A DNA stretch of 64,000 nucleotides, from assembly GCA_037043235.1 (NCBI GenBank), contig JAWRVZ010000050.1, positions 2,419,501 through 2,483,500 on the forward strand, in the 5' to 3' direction. The position numbers and the translations under genes are program-made. The stretch's first letter is position 1; the number at the start of each line of letters is the position of its first letter. Origin of the DNA: Rhodeus uyekii (taxonomy: Eukaryota; Chordata; Actinopteri; Cypriniformes; Acheilognathidae). Shown in pieces: positions 31,620 to 42,810 of the stretch. Under the pieces are notes generated by a model that worked only from the letters and a program-made list of their open reading frames with translations, searched no databases and had not been told where the DNA came from.

Positions 31620-32400
31620 CTGTAAGAAATGAACAAACAGAAGTTATGATTAAACATCTAACAAAGTCAAATTATGTCTTAAATGTGATGCATGTTTAAG
31701 ATGTTTGTTGATTACGTTAATTATCTGAACCGCTAAAGGAAGGATTGAGGAAGAGCGCAGAATACAACAGTTAACACAGAAACTAGCATATGACACACAT
31801 CAATTGTATTTGACTTTATACTGTTATATCTTTCTTTGCAGGTAAGATTAATTCAGTATGTTAGAAATTAACAAGATCCATGAACAGCTGTGATTGATAT
31901 ATTGTTGTGTTATGTTGGTTTTGAGTTTAAAATGGTATTTTCAATACTCATGGAGATAGTGTGATCAGAAACAACGGTAGTGACATTCGTACTCGAAACA
32001 AGGATTGGCATTGAGCACAATATTGAGAAGATGCTGTGAAAATTAACTGTTATTTTGTTGCTTGTACTTTGATGGTTCTGTGCGAGTAACGCAAGTTCAG
32101 TAGCACACATGGAGTCACTGATATCCACCACCATCTTCTGTAAACTGGGTGCCGTTGTGGTGGGAGGGTTAACGGAAACTCATACGAGGTGATATGCTCA
32201 CTTATGAAACATGAAATTGTCATGGTTGATATAGCATACAATTCAGATGAAGAAGAATGTATGACTTCAAATCAAGTTTAACACTGTTATGTTTTGATGT
32301 TATTAAGCAAGATGTGGGTTCCCATGGTTGGATGTGAAAACTGTTTTTGGAAGTGAATGTTAGTTGCTGAACAAGCAAATGTTATAGAGCACTCAGAAAA
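31620..32400. other. Intron-like sequence, no gene recognised
   Basis: The first ~70 bp matches the intron upstream of the other two cysteine-rich exons. The rest holds short open frames with no recognisable domain. Confidence 0.3.
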
Positions 32401-32691
32401 TTAAATTGAGTTAAAAAAATAGCCATGGTTTCCTTTCTTTTGCAGTTTTAACAGCACAGCAAAGAGACGATGATCATGTTCTTTCTGGGATGCTCCGAAC
32501 ACTAATACATCATTGATGTGGAACAAAACTTCCTCTAGATCCTTCATCATCTGTGACATCCTTTTCTGGAAATGTTCTGGAGACGAAGACATTTCAAAAA
32601 CCAAGGAGGTTGAAGCAAAACCTTCCAAAAGGAGTAATAAAGGTGGTGAGGAAGGCTGAATGTTTCCCTCTGTCCTCGTCAGTCGTTGCAT
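32401..32691 (-). pseudogene. Ty3/gypsy reverse-transcriptase fragment
   Basis: Minus-strand frame SSPEHFQKRMSQ, then FHINDVLVFGASQKEHDHRL and LLKLQKKG. This is the RT motif C region of Ty3/gypsy elements, where FHIDDVLVFG is usual; the first catalytic aspartate is Asn here. The segment starts and stops abruptly, with no other pol parts next to it. A dead fragment in the receptor intron. Confidence 0.7.
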
Positions 32692-32979
32692 GTGTTGGCA
32701 TATATGTTAGAAGAGTGTGTATATCCTGTTGGACTAGCTTCTGATTTTGCTCAAGGCATGCCTATTTTTAAATTATAAAAGTGTCTGTTTTGAGTTTTTC
32801 GAATTAAAGTACCTTTCAGTTATCTCCTTGTTCTGGCCTTCTTCATCCTCTCGCCACACACGCCTGACAGTTGGTATTTTGGCTCCTTACTGGTATTTTA
32901 TTCTGAAATAAGGTCAGACAGCCAGACAGGTCCACAAAACTCCCCATTGATGGGAATTTTACAGTTAAGACTGGTTGCC

Positions 32980-33133
32980 TTCCTGTAGCTCAATCAGTAG
33001 AGCATTGGTGTTTACAACGCCAAGGTCATGGGTTCGATCCCAGGGAAAGCAAGAACTGATTCAATGTGTATCTTGAATGCAATGTAAGTCGCTTTGGGTA
33101 AAAGCGTCTGCCAAATGCATAAATGTAAATGTA
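32980..33133 (+). mobile_element. tRNA-derived SINE with L2-type tail
   Basis: The head CCTGTAGCTCAATCAGTAGA (A box) and GGGTTCGATCCCAGGG (B box) is tRNA-like, and the tail TAAGTCGCTTTGGGTAAAAG, CGTCTGCCAAATGCATAAA is the L2-type 3' end. This is the layout of the common cyprinid SINEs. It lies just left of the DIRS element. Confidence 0.85.
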
Positions 33134-33440
33134 AGACCCAAAGGACCAAATACTGATATGTTCCCTTTCAGGGAACTCAAGCTGCGTCAAAGCGGTAGGG
33201 GAAATAGCCTTGCGTCAGTCACGCGAAGATCTGTGCAACCAATGAGATACGAACGCGTGTGAATGCGTCACCGCCGGTATGTGCCGGTGACGTCATGAGG
33301 AAGAGCATAAAGCGCGTCCGAAACCCGGAAGCGCCAGCTCTGAGTGTCTTCAGCGTGCTGTGTCTGTGTGAGAGTCATTTCAGAATCAGAATCAGAAACT
33401 AAGCTAGTTTAAAAATCAGTGATTGTGTGTGAAAAAGAGA

Positions 33441-34822
33441 ATGGCGAATGAACAGGCATTTAGACCTTGTGTTTTAAAACGCGGACAGGGATACACATGT
33501 TATGTGTGTTGTCTGTTTGGGAGTGGAGCATGCGCGGTCGGCACTTGAGAATGCCGGCTGTAAGGGCTGTGAGAAGTTCTCCTTGCATACGCTCCGCTCC
33601 CGCCTAGCGGTCTCTAATGAGGTAGCTCAGGCTAGTGTTCCCTGTGGTTGGCGACCTGCAGCGGTCGAGGCTTTGCGGCGCTCGCAGTCATGGGGATCAC
33701 AAATGGATCTCGCTGAGGCAGCTGGGATGGGTCCTCCCTTATCTCAGCTCTCACGAGATGAGGCGGGTCCCAGTCACGAGTGCTCCCCGAGAGACAATCG
33801 TGCTGGGGCTCCGGCATTACCTTTATCTAGTTCAGATGACATGGATCTAGCTAGTGTCGACCCGGTTGGGGAGGATTCGCCACCCTCCTCACCGGCATTT
33901 GAGGAGCTAGTCGAGGTTGTGGCTCGTCCTAGAAAGAGTATTTTGGACGAGCGCTACCTGCCTGCTCGCGTCACTCCCCCGCGCCGAGATATGCCTTTTA
34001 TTTCTGATCTCCATGCCGAGGTATCTAGATCATGGAGAAGGCCAGCCTCCGAAAGAGTTCATACTCCGCTAAGTGCTATGTATACGAATCTTGTCGGGGC
34101 TCAACACTATGGTTACGGAGGGATGCAGAAAGTGGACGAGGCTCTTGCTGGATATCTCGTTCCCCAGTCTGCATCCTCTATTAAAGCTCCGGCGCTCCCC
34201 ACCAAGCCGATGCGCGTCACATCGTCTTTGGTGGGGAAAGCATACTCTGCTTCGAGCCAGGCTGCTGCGTGCCTGCATACTACGGCACTGCTGCAGGCCT
34301 ATCAGGCAGAGTTGCTTGGGGACCTCAACGAGGGCGGTGGTTTCGGTCCGGAGGCAGTGGCAGAGCTGCGCTGGACCGTAGATTTGTCTCTTCGGGCCAC
34401 TAGGGAGACGGCCTACTCTGTCGGCCGCTCAATGGCAGCTCTGGTGGCCACAGAGACGTTTATGGCTCAATTTATCGGCCATGAAGGATAAAGATAAATT
34501 TGTGCTACTGGATGCCCCTCTGTCCCCTTCGGGCTTTTTTGGCGATGCCGTAAAAAGCGTCGTCGACAAGTTCCAGGAGGCTTCACGACAGCAGGCAGCG
34601 TTCAGTAAAGTTCTTCCCCGCCGCCCTCCACATGAGACCGCCGACCATTCGCGGTCTCAAAGCTCCGCACACAGGGCCGCTCAAAAGGAAAGTGTCGCTA
34701 CCCGACTTCCTCCAGTAAACCCCGGAAAGTCGGGCCGACGAGTCCAAGTTCAGTCTTCGGGTAAAAAGGGTGATTTGAGGGTTGTCCTCAACCCTAAGAA
34801 GGCTAAAACGAAGCGGTCCTGA
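33441..34822 (+). pseudogene. DIRS ORF1 (gag-like)
   Basis: An ATG at 33441 opens MANEQAFRPCVLKRGQG, then the frame shifts and continues at 33502 with CVVCLGVEHARSAL and a C-x2-C pair, typical of fish DIRS ORF1. Codons run open to 34491 (about 330 residues, Ser/Pro-rich then helical). A second frame from 34481 continues with DAPLSPSGFFGDAV and FQEASRQQAAF to 34822. So at least two frame changes break it. Role inferred from position: nucleocapsid-like protein of the element. Confidence 0.7.
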
Positions 34823-35633
34823 CGCCAAGCCGCAACAAGGTGGTGTCTCCCATGTGCAGCTCCAGAGTCAGCCCGCCTCGGGAGAACCACCCCCTCTAAG
34901 GAGGCTCCTAGAGCATTCCACCCGAGTTTCCGGAAGCCCCGGCTCAGTGGTGAATATGCTCACAGTACCAGAGATCAGCCCCGGGAGGCTGGTTCCCTTA
35001 GTAGAGTTCCAGGCTGCGTGGTCACGGCTACCGGGTATCTCTCAGTGGGTCCTGCGCACGGTAGCCTCCGGGTATGCCATCCAGTTCGGGGTTTCACCAC
35101 CCCGATTCTCAGTCAGGCGTCTAAAATTCAAGATGCTGACGCTCAAGCAGATCGTAGTGCAGGTCAGATCCGAGGATTGGTTTGTCACAGTCGACCTCAA
35201 AGACACATATTTCCACGTCTCCATCCTTCCGCAACACAGGAAGTTCCTGAGGTTCGCCTTCGAGGGAAAGGCGTACCAGTATCGGGTGTTTCCTTTCGGT
35301 CTGGCGCTCTCGCCCCGCACGTTCACAAAAGTTGTGGACGCTGCTCTAGCTCCGCTATGGTTACAGGGCATTCATGTCTTAAATTATATCGACAACATTC
35401 GTTCAGCCATCAAGAGCATCAAGCTGGGCCAGCCACTCACGGTCAGACACTTTCAGAGAGTGTTAGGGCTCGTGGCAGTGGCATCCAGCATTATCCCACT
35501 GGGCCTGCTGTACATGAGACCCCTGCAGTGGTGGCTAAAAACCAAGGGGTTCTCCCCGAAGGGAAACCCGCTTCGCACTATCAAGGTCACGGGGCGATGC
35601 CTACGCATCCTGAGTATGTGGAAGAACTATTGA
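34782..35633 (+). pseudogene. DIRS reverse transcriptase
   Basis: Recognisable RT motifs include DWFVTVDLKDTYFHVSI (motif A with Asp), FAFEGKAYQYRVFPFGLALS (motif B region) and LNYIDN where YIDD is expected (motif C, second Asp replaced by Asn). A stretch between motif 1 and A looks shortened (LKQIVVQVRSED), and sequence after YIDN is deleted into the thumb. The stop at 35633 separates it from the RNase H part. Catalysis should be lost. Confidence 0.75.
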
Positions 35634-35651
35634 TTTCTGTCTCAATGCCCT

Positions 35652-36410
35652 GTGTTGGGGGCTCTGGGTCGGAGAGTGACTCTCTCAACAGATGCCTCCC
35701 TCTCGGGCTGGGGAGCGGTCCTGAAGGATCGCTCCTCACAAGGTCTGTGGAGCATTCGGCACCAGACCTGGCACATAAACATGCTAGAGTTACTGGCGGG
35801 CCGCATTGCACTCTGTGCGTTCCTCCTGGACCTACGCGATCACCATGTCACTGTTTTCACCGACAGTATGACGGCGGTCGCATACATCAACCATCAGGGG
35901 GGTCTACGTTCGCGACCATTGTACAAGATGGCGCGACAGATCCTCCACTGGGCCCAGGGGAGGTTGCTCTCTCTCAGGGTGGCCTACATCCCAGGGGTCC
36001 AGAATGTGGGAGCCGATGCCCTATCGAGACAGGGGCCAAGGCCAGGGGAATGGCAGCTCCACCCCGAAGTGGTGGAGCAGATTTGGGAAAGATATGGCAA
36101 GGCACAGGTCGACCTGTTTGCCTCAGTAGAGAACACCCACTGCCCTCTGTGGTTTTCGCTAGCACATCCAGCGCCTCTGGGGCGGGATGCCATGGTACAT
36201 GCGTGGCCGAGGTTACGCCTGTACGCTTTTCCCCCCGATCGCTCTGCTCCCGGGAGTTCTGGCAAAAATTCGCCGGGACAAGGTCCATCTCACGCTAGTA
36301 GCCCCCCACTGGCCTTCCAGAATATGGTTCGCAGACCTTGTGGCCCTCCTCGACGGAGTCCCATGGGAGATTCCGGTCAGGAGGGACCTTCTGTCCCAGG
36401 CGGAGGGTTG
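35652..36410 (+). pseudogene. DIRS RNase H and connection region
   Basis: All four RNase H acidic residues can be placed: LSTDASLSGWGAV (D), HINMLELLAG (E), VTVFTDSMTAVAYIN (D) and VGADALSRQG (D). The frame continues into the post-RNase H region (EVVEQIW, AQVDLFAS, DRSAPGSSG) until insertion DNA at about 36410. The best-preserved enzyme part of the element. Confidence 0.75.
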
Positions 36411-36860
36411 CATTGGCAAGGCAAGGCAAGGCAAGTTTATTTGTATAGCACATTTCATACGCAATGGTAATTCAAAGTGCTTTACATAAAGAAGAATGAT
36501 AAAAATAAAACATTAAAAATGATTAAAAGAATAAAAAGACGTATAAAATAAAATGCAAACAGTTCGGACATAGCACAGTGCTCAATCTGCAAATGCATAG
36601 GTAAAAAGATGTGTTTTGAGTCTTGATTTGAATGTGGCTACTGTTGGAGCACACCTGATCTATTCTGGAAGCTGGTTCCAGCTGCGGCTGGCGTAACAGC
36701 TAAAAGCAGACTCTCCTTGCTTTGAGTGAACCCTGGGTATTACATTCTTTACCCTCGCCCAGAGCTAATGAAGCTGTGGGTCTGGCCCCTGAAGGGGTCC
36801 AGCTCATAGAATCCGATAGAATCATAGAATCATAGAATCGGGGGGCCGCATACAGCTTAA
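36410..36860 (-). mobile_element. Retroposon 3' fragment with GGCAA repeats
   Basis: On the minus strand the fragment ends AAATAAACTTGCCTTGCC with the tail repeat (TTGCC)n, next to AAAGCACTTTGAATTACCAT. This is a common fish LINE-type 3' end. It begins the block that replaced the middle of the DIRS element. The 3' tail marks a retrotransposed insertion. Confidence 0.55.
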
Positions 36861-37467
36861 ACTGATGTCAAGGGGGAGTGGCCAGACCAGTGAACTCATA
36901 GCAAAATAAATAAAAAATTTACATTATGTTTTTTCTGTGTATTAGTGCATTATATTATAAATTATATTGAATTATACAAATCTTTAAAGTAAATGAAATG
37001 TCCTTTTTTTTCAAAATATATTATGAACAACCTAAGTAGTATGTGCAATTTCAAAAACACTATTACTCAGTGTAACACTTATTTAAGTGCATTATGCATA
37101 AAAACATTGTCAGTTATTGTACAATGACTCAAAGCATTTTTTCACAGTTTTGTGGAACTTAAAAACACTGTTCTGCATCTTAAATCAAATATCAAAATAT
37201 AGAAATTATTTAAAATTAAAATCCATTTTCCAACTTTGGAAAGCAATTCTGAACACACTTAATCTTAAGTGGCAGATGTTTTAAAACGAAAATCTTTATA
37301 CATAAGTATGTGTTTTTAATGTAAACAAAACAAATTTACTTTATCAATTTGCGAAAACTGTATTTAAAAAAAAAGCGAATTCTGTCTAGAGTTCGCTAAA
37401 GACCTGAAATGGTTTCTCAAACTCCTCAGCAACCCTGAATCTTCTCTGTGTTCTGTCTGACGTCAGG

Positions 37468-37776
37468 ATGAACGCTTGGAGTTGTTCTCACCGCAGCATC
37501 GCCTTTCGGCTCCGGGTGAAAACAGATCGCTGTTTCCTCAGACCCACCAACACTTCATTTCATCAGCACAACTTCGTGGATCCGAACGACAGGGAGATCC
37601 ACATGAACAACGTTGAGATTATGTGGATGCGTGCCAAACGCGAATTTAAAACACAGTTTGGCACGTCACGCATCCTATTTCCATCCTGCCTCACGAGTTT
37701 GTGTTCCGAAATCCATTTCGAAACGATGACGTTTGCAGCAGCATTATCTGCTATAGCTGCCAATTATCCCGTGTAG
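37468..37776 (+). pseudogene. Merlin/ISXO2-like transposase remnant
   Basis: A 102-residue frame with HNFVDPNDREIHMNNVEIMW, AKREFKTQFGTSRILFPS and AAALSAIAANYP. The pattern FVdp...iHtN.vE..W...Kr.fk...Gts is that of the C-terminal part of ISXO2-like (Merlin superfamily) DDE transposases, in which this glutamate completes the catalytic triad. The upstream aspartates are not visible. The ATG at 37468 is probably not the native start. Embedded in the block that interrupts the DIRS element. Confidence 0.5.
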
Positions 37777-38149
37777 ACGTTTGATTAAAACTGTTTTGTT
37801 GCATTTCTTATCTATGTACGATTATCTTTAAGTCTCATAGTGGCGCCAAATATTATATTCCTTGAGCACCGAAACTTGCTGCAGCACACCAGCACATGGG
37901 TTTCCCATTCGCCTCCGTGAACATATAGGAAGACGTCAATTTTTCTTTAAAAAATCCGACACTCTGTGTTGACTTTTCTCTTTTTTGACAAAGATATTTC
38001 GATGATGAGGTAACCACGGTCAACAGGACAGCGCGTAAACTGATATAACTAAACGCCACTCAGACCCTGAAGCTCAGCGCTGATATCTGCTGTTAGCTCC
38101 GCCGAAAATGAAAATGATTTTTTTCATATTGCAGATTTATCTCCCAGGC

Positions 38150-38207
38150 TGCACTGAACCCCCTGGCGGGCCAGATCCGGCCCGTGGGCCGTACGTTTGA
38201 CACCCCT
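38150..38207. mobile_element. hAT-type right end
   Basis: Reading inward from 38207 on the minus strand gives CAGGGGTGTCAAACGTACGG, a typical hAT terminus. The adjoining CTCTAGAG could be an 8-bp target, but the matching left end is absent. The left end was presumably lost. Confidence 0.5.
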
Positions 38208-38834
38208 GCTCTAGAGGAGCTCCCTATCAAGCTCCTCTCTCTTAAGACCCTTCTTTTGCTGGCCATCACCTCGCTTAAGAGGGTCGGGGATCTTCAGGCC
38301 CTCTCGGTGGCTCCCTCATGCCTCGAGTTCGCGCCCGGGATGGCGAAAGCTTTTCACCACCCGAGGCCAGGCTATGTCCCTAAGGTTCCCACCAATGTGG
38401 CTCGGTCTATCACGCTGCAGGCCCCATTTGACGATCATGAGCAGGAGCACAAGAACAAGGTGAGCACTGGACGCTTACGTTTTCAAGACTGCCACTTGGC
38501 GTAAGTCGGACCAACTGTTCATTTGCTTTGGGACCCCTAAGGGGGCTCCAGCTTCTAAGCAAACCCTAAGCAGATGGATAGTCGAGGCTATCTGTCTAGC
38601 TTACGAGTCGGCCGGACATGCTTCTCCCTTGAGGGTCTGGGCCCACTCCACTCGGAGCGTGGCGGCATCCAAGGCTCTCCTCTCCGGAGTTTGTTTGTGG
38701 GATGTTTGTGCTGCGGCTGGCTGGTCCTCGCCGCACACATTCATGAGGTTTTACCAGCTGGACCTCGATTCCGCCCCAGGAACCAGGGTGCTCTCTCAGT
38801 GAGCTGGGACACACCCGGATACCGGCGTCGCTGA
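38208..38834 (+). pseudogene. DIRS tyrosine recombinase, C-terminal part
   Basis: Frame LSLKTLLLLAITSLKRVGDL, LSVAPSCLEF then, after a frame change near 38500, CFGTPKGAPASKQTLSRWI, HASPLRVWAHSTRSVAAS and GWSSPHTFMRFYQLDL. The H-x2-R pair (AHSTR), tryptophan (AAGW) and tyrosine nucleophile (RFYQ) of the tyrosine-recombinase family can be placed. The N-terminal portion is missing, replaced by the insertion block. Confidence 0.75.
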
Positions 38835-38985
38835 GGAGGCGTTGGTATAGCGTTCCCCTAGTGCTTTGACGCAGCTCGAGTTCCCAGAAAGGGAACGTCT
38901 CGGGTTACGAATGTAACCCTGGTTCCCTGAGGGGAACGAGACGCTGCATCTTTGCCTCAGCTCCTTGTGCCTCCGGGCCCGCTTC

Positions 38986-39480
38986 AGACAAAGTCAAAGT
39001 AAGTGAATTTTCTCCATCTGTCTTAAATCTGCATAAATGTCACTGCAGAAAAAAAGATATTATGAATAACATTCATATTCTAGATGCATTTGATTGGACA
39101 GAAAATCTGATGAAGCTGAAGTTCAGAGTGACGTCATCAAAATCATTGATATCAGCAGAAGTGAGAGACTGGAAGTTTTCAACACTTTTATCTTCTAAAT
39201 GTGAATTTTGTCATTGTTTTAGAGCACAAGTCTATAGATTACAGTAACTCACATATTCATAATAAAATACAAAAAACGTTCATTTTCAGCTCATGAGAAA
39301 TTTAATCTTAAACTGTGCATTAATGCTGAAAGAGAACAATGTGTGTGTCAGATTATGATAATGACTGTTCTGTGTTCAGATTCACGTCATCAAAATCATT
39401 GATATCAGCAGAAGTGAGAGACTGGAAGTTTTCAACACTTCTATCTTCTAAATGTGAATTTTGTCATTGTTTTAGAGCAC
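38986..39480. repeat. Receptor intron with a tandem duplication
   Basis: Sequence resumes as intron that matches 29670-29760. A ~105-bp segment (CATCAAAATCATTGATATCA to TTGTCATTGTTTTAGAGCAC) is present at 39129-39235 and 39385-39482. Part of it occurs again at 40400-40470. No coding. Confidence 0.55.
39129..39136. promoter_or_regulatory. CRE-like palindrome TGACGTCA
   Basis: A perfect TGACGTCA lies at the start of the first duplicated segment; in the second copy it reads TCACGTCA. Such sites bind CREB/ATF factors elsewhere, but a function in this intron is only a possibility. Confidence 0.2.
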
Positions 39481-39910
39481 ACATGCTTCCATCAGTAACG
39501 ACGTCTTTGTCGATATCAATGTAATGTGGGAATTCCTGGACAGTGAAGGTGAACTCCTGTGCCTCCTCTTCCAAGATAGCATCTGTAAAGCTTGATTTTT
39601 CCGCAAGTAATTCTGCGGCTGCACGGCGCTGCGCTGCAAGAGTGAGTGAAGCGTCATTGGAGTGAGCGACAATACAGACCGTGATGCACATGCAATGCGA
39701 ACTCAGCGCATGCGCAGTGAACTCGGTACTATCATTAGTCATGGGGATCGAGTCCCTCTTTTGTGCTCGAGATATCAGGGTTCGGCGACATAAAAGAATC
39801 AACATAACCTATGAAATGAAAATGCTAAGATAAATAGGGAATTTGGCGGTTCCACTTTAAAAACGTCGGCATAATAGGGTTGGCGAGTTAACCGAGCTCA
39901 AGACAAGTGG
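39481..39910. other. Unidentified segment with a minus-strand open frame
   Basis: A 113-residue minus-strand frame (39464-39805) with LAAQRRAAAELLAEKSSFTD and EEAQEFTFTVQEFP has more coding-like composition than its surroundings, but I recognise no domain. Its C-terminus runs into the duplicated intron sequence. Confidence 0.2.
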
Positions 39911-40102
39911 GTTCCACTCTATTATTTTATTTTCCTTATTTGAATGATTTGTGATTTATAATCAGGTTAGGGATTTTTATTAGTTAAAGCCTTTCTTTGC
40001 TTTTCTGTATTTTTTCCATAGAATAAGAATGAATATTGTCTGCACTTCACAACAGATAGAACATGTTATCAGAATGAGTTCAGCCTTGGAGAAGCTGTGT
40101 AT

Positions 40103-40106
<4 letters not shown>

Positions 40107-40136
<30 letters not shown>
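40107..40136. repeat. (GT)n microsatellite
   Basis: Uninterrupted GT dinucleotides of about 30 bp. Confidence 0.9.
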
Positions 40137-40138
<2 letters not shown>

Positions 40139-40290
40139 ATATGATCTGTATTAACTGGCACCATAAGGAGACAGAATGACTTGTTCTCGAAAAGCCATAT
40201 GGAAGGTCACTAACCTGTTCCACCCTGTGATTAACGAAAATATGCTTCTGACTGTCTGCTCCTGTGTGGAAAATAACTAGTTTTGTTTAC

Positions 40291-40341
<51 letters not shown>
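40291..40341. repeat. (CTTT)n microsatellite
   Basis: Twelve or more CTTT units without interruption. Confidence 0.95.
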
Positions 40342-40569
40342 AGCCAATCAGAATACTTTATCCTTCAGTAATGATGTAGTTAGTAGCTTCTAGTTCTTGT
40401 CATTGTTTTAGAGCACAAGTTTATAGATTACAGAAACACTCATTAACACAGTAACACTCACATATTCATAAAGTTAAAAAAAAAACTTTCATTTTGAGTT
40501 CATGAGGAGTTAATATTTCAACATTTCAAATCAGAAGTTAAAAATAGAGCTGGAATTCTTTAGTCACGA

Positions 40570-42310
40570 TGTCACGGTTGGTCAGGGGGAAAGGACTCAA
40601 GTGCTGGTGAAGTTAGAATATTTATTAACAAAAGAAACAAACTCTGAACATAACAAAAGAAAAACCCACGAGGGGGGAAAACATAACATAAACAAGATCC
40701 AAACTAGAACATAAAACAAACCAGGGACACGGCAGGGGACACGGCAGGAAACACGACACCACATAGGACAGCAAACACACCGGGATTATATATAGGGAAC
40801 ACATGAGGAAAGGTAACGAGCTGAGAACAGCTGACAACACTTAAAGGAAACGAGGTAACAAGGTGGGCGGGGTTACACAATGATAAGACACAACAAAGGG
40901 GTAGTGTCAGAGCTCTGTCAACCAACACACTAGAAACCCAAACTGAAGTGACAGAACCCTGACAGAACCCTGTCAGGTGCGTTGAGCCAGGAGTGCTCAG
41001 GCAGGGCCGGTGAGTTGAGCCAGGTGGGCTTCGGCAGGGCAAACAGTGTGGGCGGCACCGGCAGTTCAGGCCACAGGAGTTCAGGGTCTGGCCGAAAGAG
41101 TTCAGGGTCCGGACGCGGGGCGCAACAACGCTGGCTCAGTCGCGGGCTTCTCGGAAACGGGAGGCTGATGTAGCCTCCAGGTACGCACGGCTGCCACGGA
41201 GAAAAACAACTGTATAGCCCTCTGGGCCATGGCGGGGGTGATCGGTGCTGATGGACGGGTTGTCGTGGGTTCAGGTGCTGACTGACGGCTTGTGGCGTGC
41301 TCTAGGGCGGCAGCCTTGTGCAGCCTCCAGGCACGCATAGCTGCCGTGGCAAAGAACAGACGAATCGTCTTTTGGGCCATGGTGGGGGTGACGACGGGAT
41401 CCATCTTCCAAAAGTCTTTTGGGGGTGACAAACCCTGGATGGTTATTCTGTCACGAAAGAGCGTGTTGTGCGATGCAGAGACTGACGAGGAGAATCCAGG
41501 AATATAGAAACATAGGTTTGTTCAGAGAACACGGTGGACCGGGCATCCACACAAATGGAGAAATGAACACTCAATAACTGACAAAACACAAATGAACAGG
41601 AGGGAATATATATGGAGACAGGATGAGGAACAGCTGGTGAAACTTAAGACACGGTGGGTCTGGAGGATCAGGCAGGGCCAGCGGGTCAGGAGGTGTCGGC
41701 GGGTCAGGTGGGTCCGACAGGACAGGTGGCATGGGCAAGAGTTCATAGGGCTCAGAAAAAGTTCAAAGGGCTCAGGCAAAAGTCCATAGGGCTGTAGCGC
41801 AAGGGGCGCCGGCGGGGCAAGGAGCACTGGTTGCGACGGTGGTGTCGTTTTGTTACGGTTGGTCAAGGGAAAAGGACTCAAGTGCTGGTGAAGTTAGAAT
41901 ATTTATTAACAAAAGAAACAAACTCTGAACATAACAAAAGAAACACCCACGAGGTGGAAAAACATAACATAAACAAGATCCAAACTAGAACATAAAACAA
42001 AGCAGGGACACGGCAGGAAACATAAAAGATAAAAGAAGGAATAACCACTAGAGGACAATAAAATACCATTTGATTAGAGTTTAAATCCTGATTTCATGTA
42101 ACTGTCACGCTTTCACAGGATTCGTGTGCGACGCGGAGAAGTCGCGGAGACAGGATGCCAAAACAGAAAACCCTTTATTTCAGAACTACAAACAAAAACG
42201 GCACGCGATGGTGCAAAAACTCAGAACACAGGAGAACACCGTAGAAGAGCATCCACACACACACACGTAACATAACATTGACAACTGACCACTAAAGAGT
42301 GCATAAGGAG
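40570..42310 (-). mobile_element. Nest of short LTR retroelements
   Basis: One LTR lies at 40570-40975 (plus-strand ends TGTCACGGTTGG and ACCCTGTCA) and a second, truncated copy begins at 41851 (TGTTACGGTTGG). Between them are another LTR-like piece (41449 to about 41640, end TGTCACGAAAG) and two parts of a proline-rich reading frame. A fourth LTR-like end starts near 42104 (TGTCACGCTTTC). All read on the minus strand. No reverse transcriptase is present, so these are non-autonomous. Confidence 0.65.
41102..41431 (-). CDS. ORF of a non-autonomous LTR element (MAQ-RAW family), N-terminal part
   Basis: Minus-strand frame of about 109 residues: MDPVVTPTMAQKTIRLFFAT, AAMRAWRLHKAAALEHAT and a second round AITPAMAQRAIQLFFSVAAV. 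The AMAQRAIQLF..AA.RAWRLH unit occurs twice and matches the plus-strand frame at 59089-59613. No known domain. The C-terminal PYGLLPEPFEL part is displaced to 41650-41800. Whether it is translated is unknown. Confidence 0.4.
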   Translation of the reverse strand: MSPPKDFWKMDPVVTPTMAQKTIRLFFATAAMRAWRLHKAAALEHATSRQSAPEPTTTRPSAPITPAMAQRAIQLFFSVAAVRTWRLHQPPVSEKPATEPALLRPASGP

Positions 42311-42737
42311 GACTAAATATACAGACAGTGATAACAATAATAGTTATTAACAATAATAACATATTGATATTGTTTAAATATATAAAACAATTTGATTTTC
42401 CTGGATGATTGTGTCTTTCTTTTATCAGATTTACCAATCGCAATGAATGCCTATTTGAGCTGGTCAACATTACGTAAAATTGAACTGATAGCAAAAACTA
42501 CTTTATCACTGAACTACTTTACAACTGCAAGAATGTTTGATAGATTGAATGAACAGTCCTGTCTCAGCAGCACGAGGAACTACACAAACACATGACAATA
42601 TGAGAAAATGAGTGACAGCAAAATATGGACATAAACATCATCAAAGAGACAACTGTGGGATCCTGATCTGATCATGCACACAAATAAATACTATATCAAT
42701 TGACATTAGTTTAAAACACTGTGGTTCTGCACAGTAC

Positions 42738-42810
42738 CTTGAGTGAGTCCAGAGTGGATGAGGAACATCAGCACTAAAAGCAGAAGAAACACAGATATGA
42801 AGCTTTTCAT
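42738..42810 (-). CDS. Signal-peptide exon of an Ig-superfamily receptor, copy 1
   Basis: Minus-strand ATG at 42810 opens MKSFISVFLLLLVLMFLIHS then GLTQ and a donor (CAAG|GTACTG). It has a short polar start, a long hydrophobic core and a small-residue cleavage region, so a classical signal peptide. An inverted, almost identical exon is at 58110-58182. On the minus strand the next Ig exons in view are at 31356-31619 and below, but linking them is inference. Confidence 0.7.

Larger units (their letters stand above)
33160..38985 (+). mobile_element. DIRS-type tyrosine-recombinase retrotransposon, interrupted
   Basis: The left end carries GGGAACTCAAGCTGCGTCAAAG and the right end the inverted counterpart CTTTGACGCAGCTCGAGTTCCC, the inverted terminal repeats of DIRS elements. 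Between them lie an ORF1 (gag-like), a reverse transcriptase/RNase H region and a tyrosine recombinase, in normal order. About 1.8 kb at 36410-38205 has replaced the RT-recombinase junction. Frameshifts and an altered RT motif make it inactive. It lies in the intron of the minus-strand Ig gene, on the opposite strand. Confidence 0.85.

Noticed and set aside
32980..33055. Stand-alone tRNA gene
   Set aside because: A and B boxes are present but the acceptor stem does not pair, and a SINE body with an L2-type tail follows.
35018..36298. A 426-residue open frame on the plus strand across the DIRS RT/RNase H region
   Set aside because: The catalytic motifs (DLKDTYFH, STDAS, FTDS, GADALSR) are in the other plus-strand frames. 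This frame has no motif and is an overlap of a GC-rich coding region.
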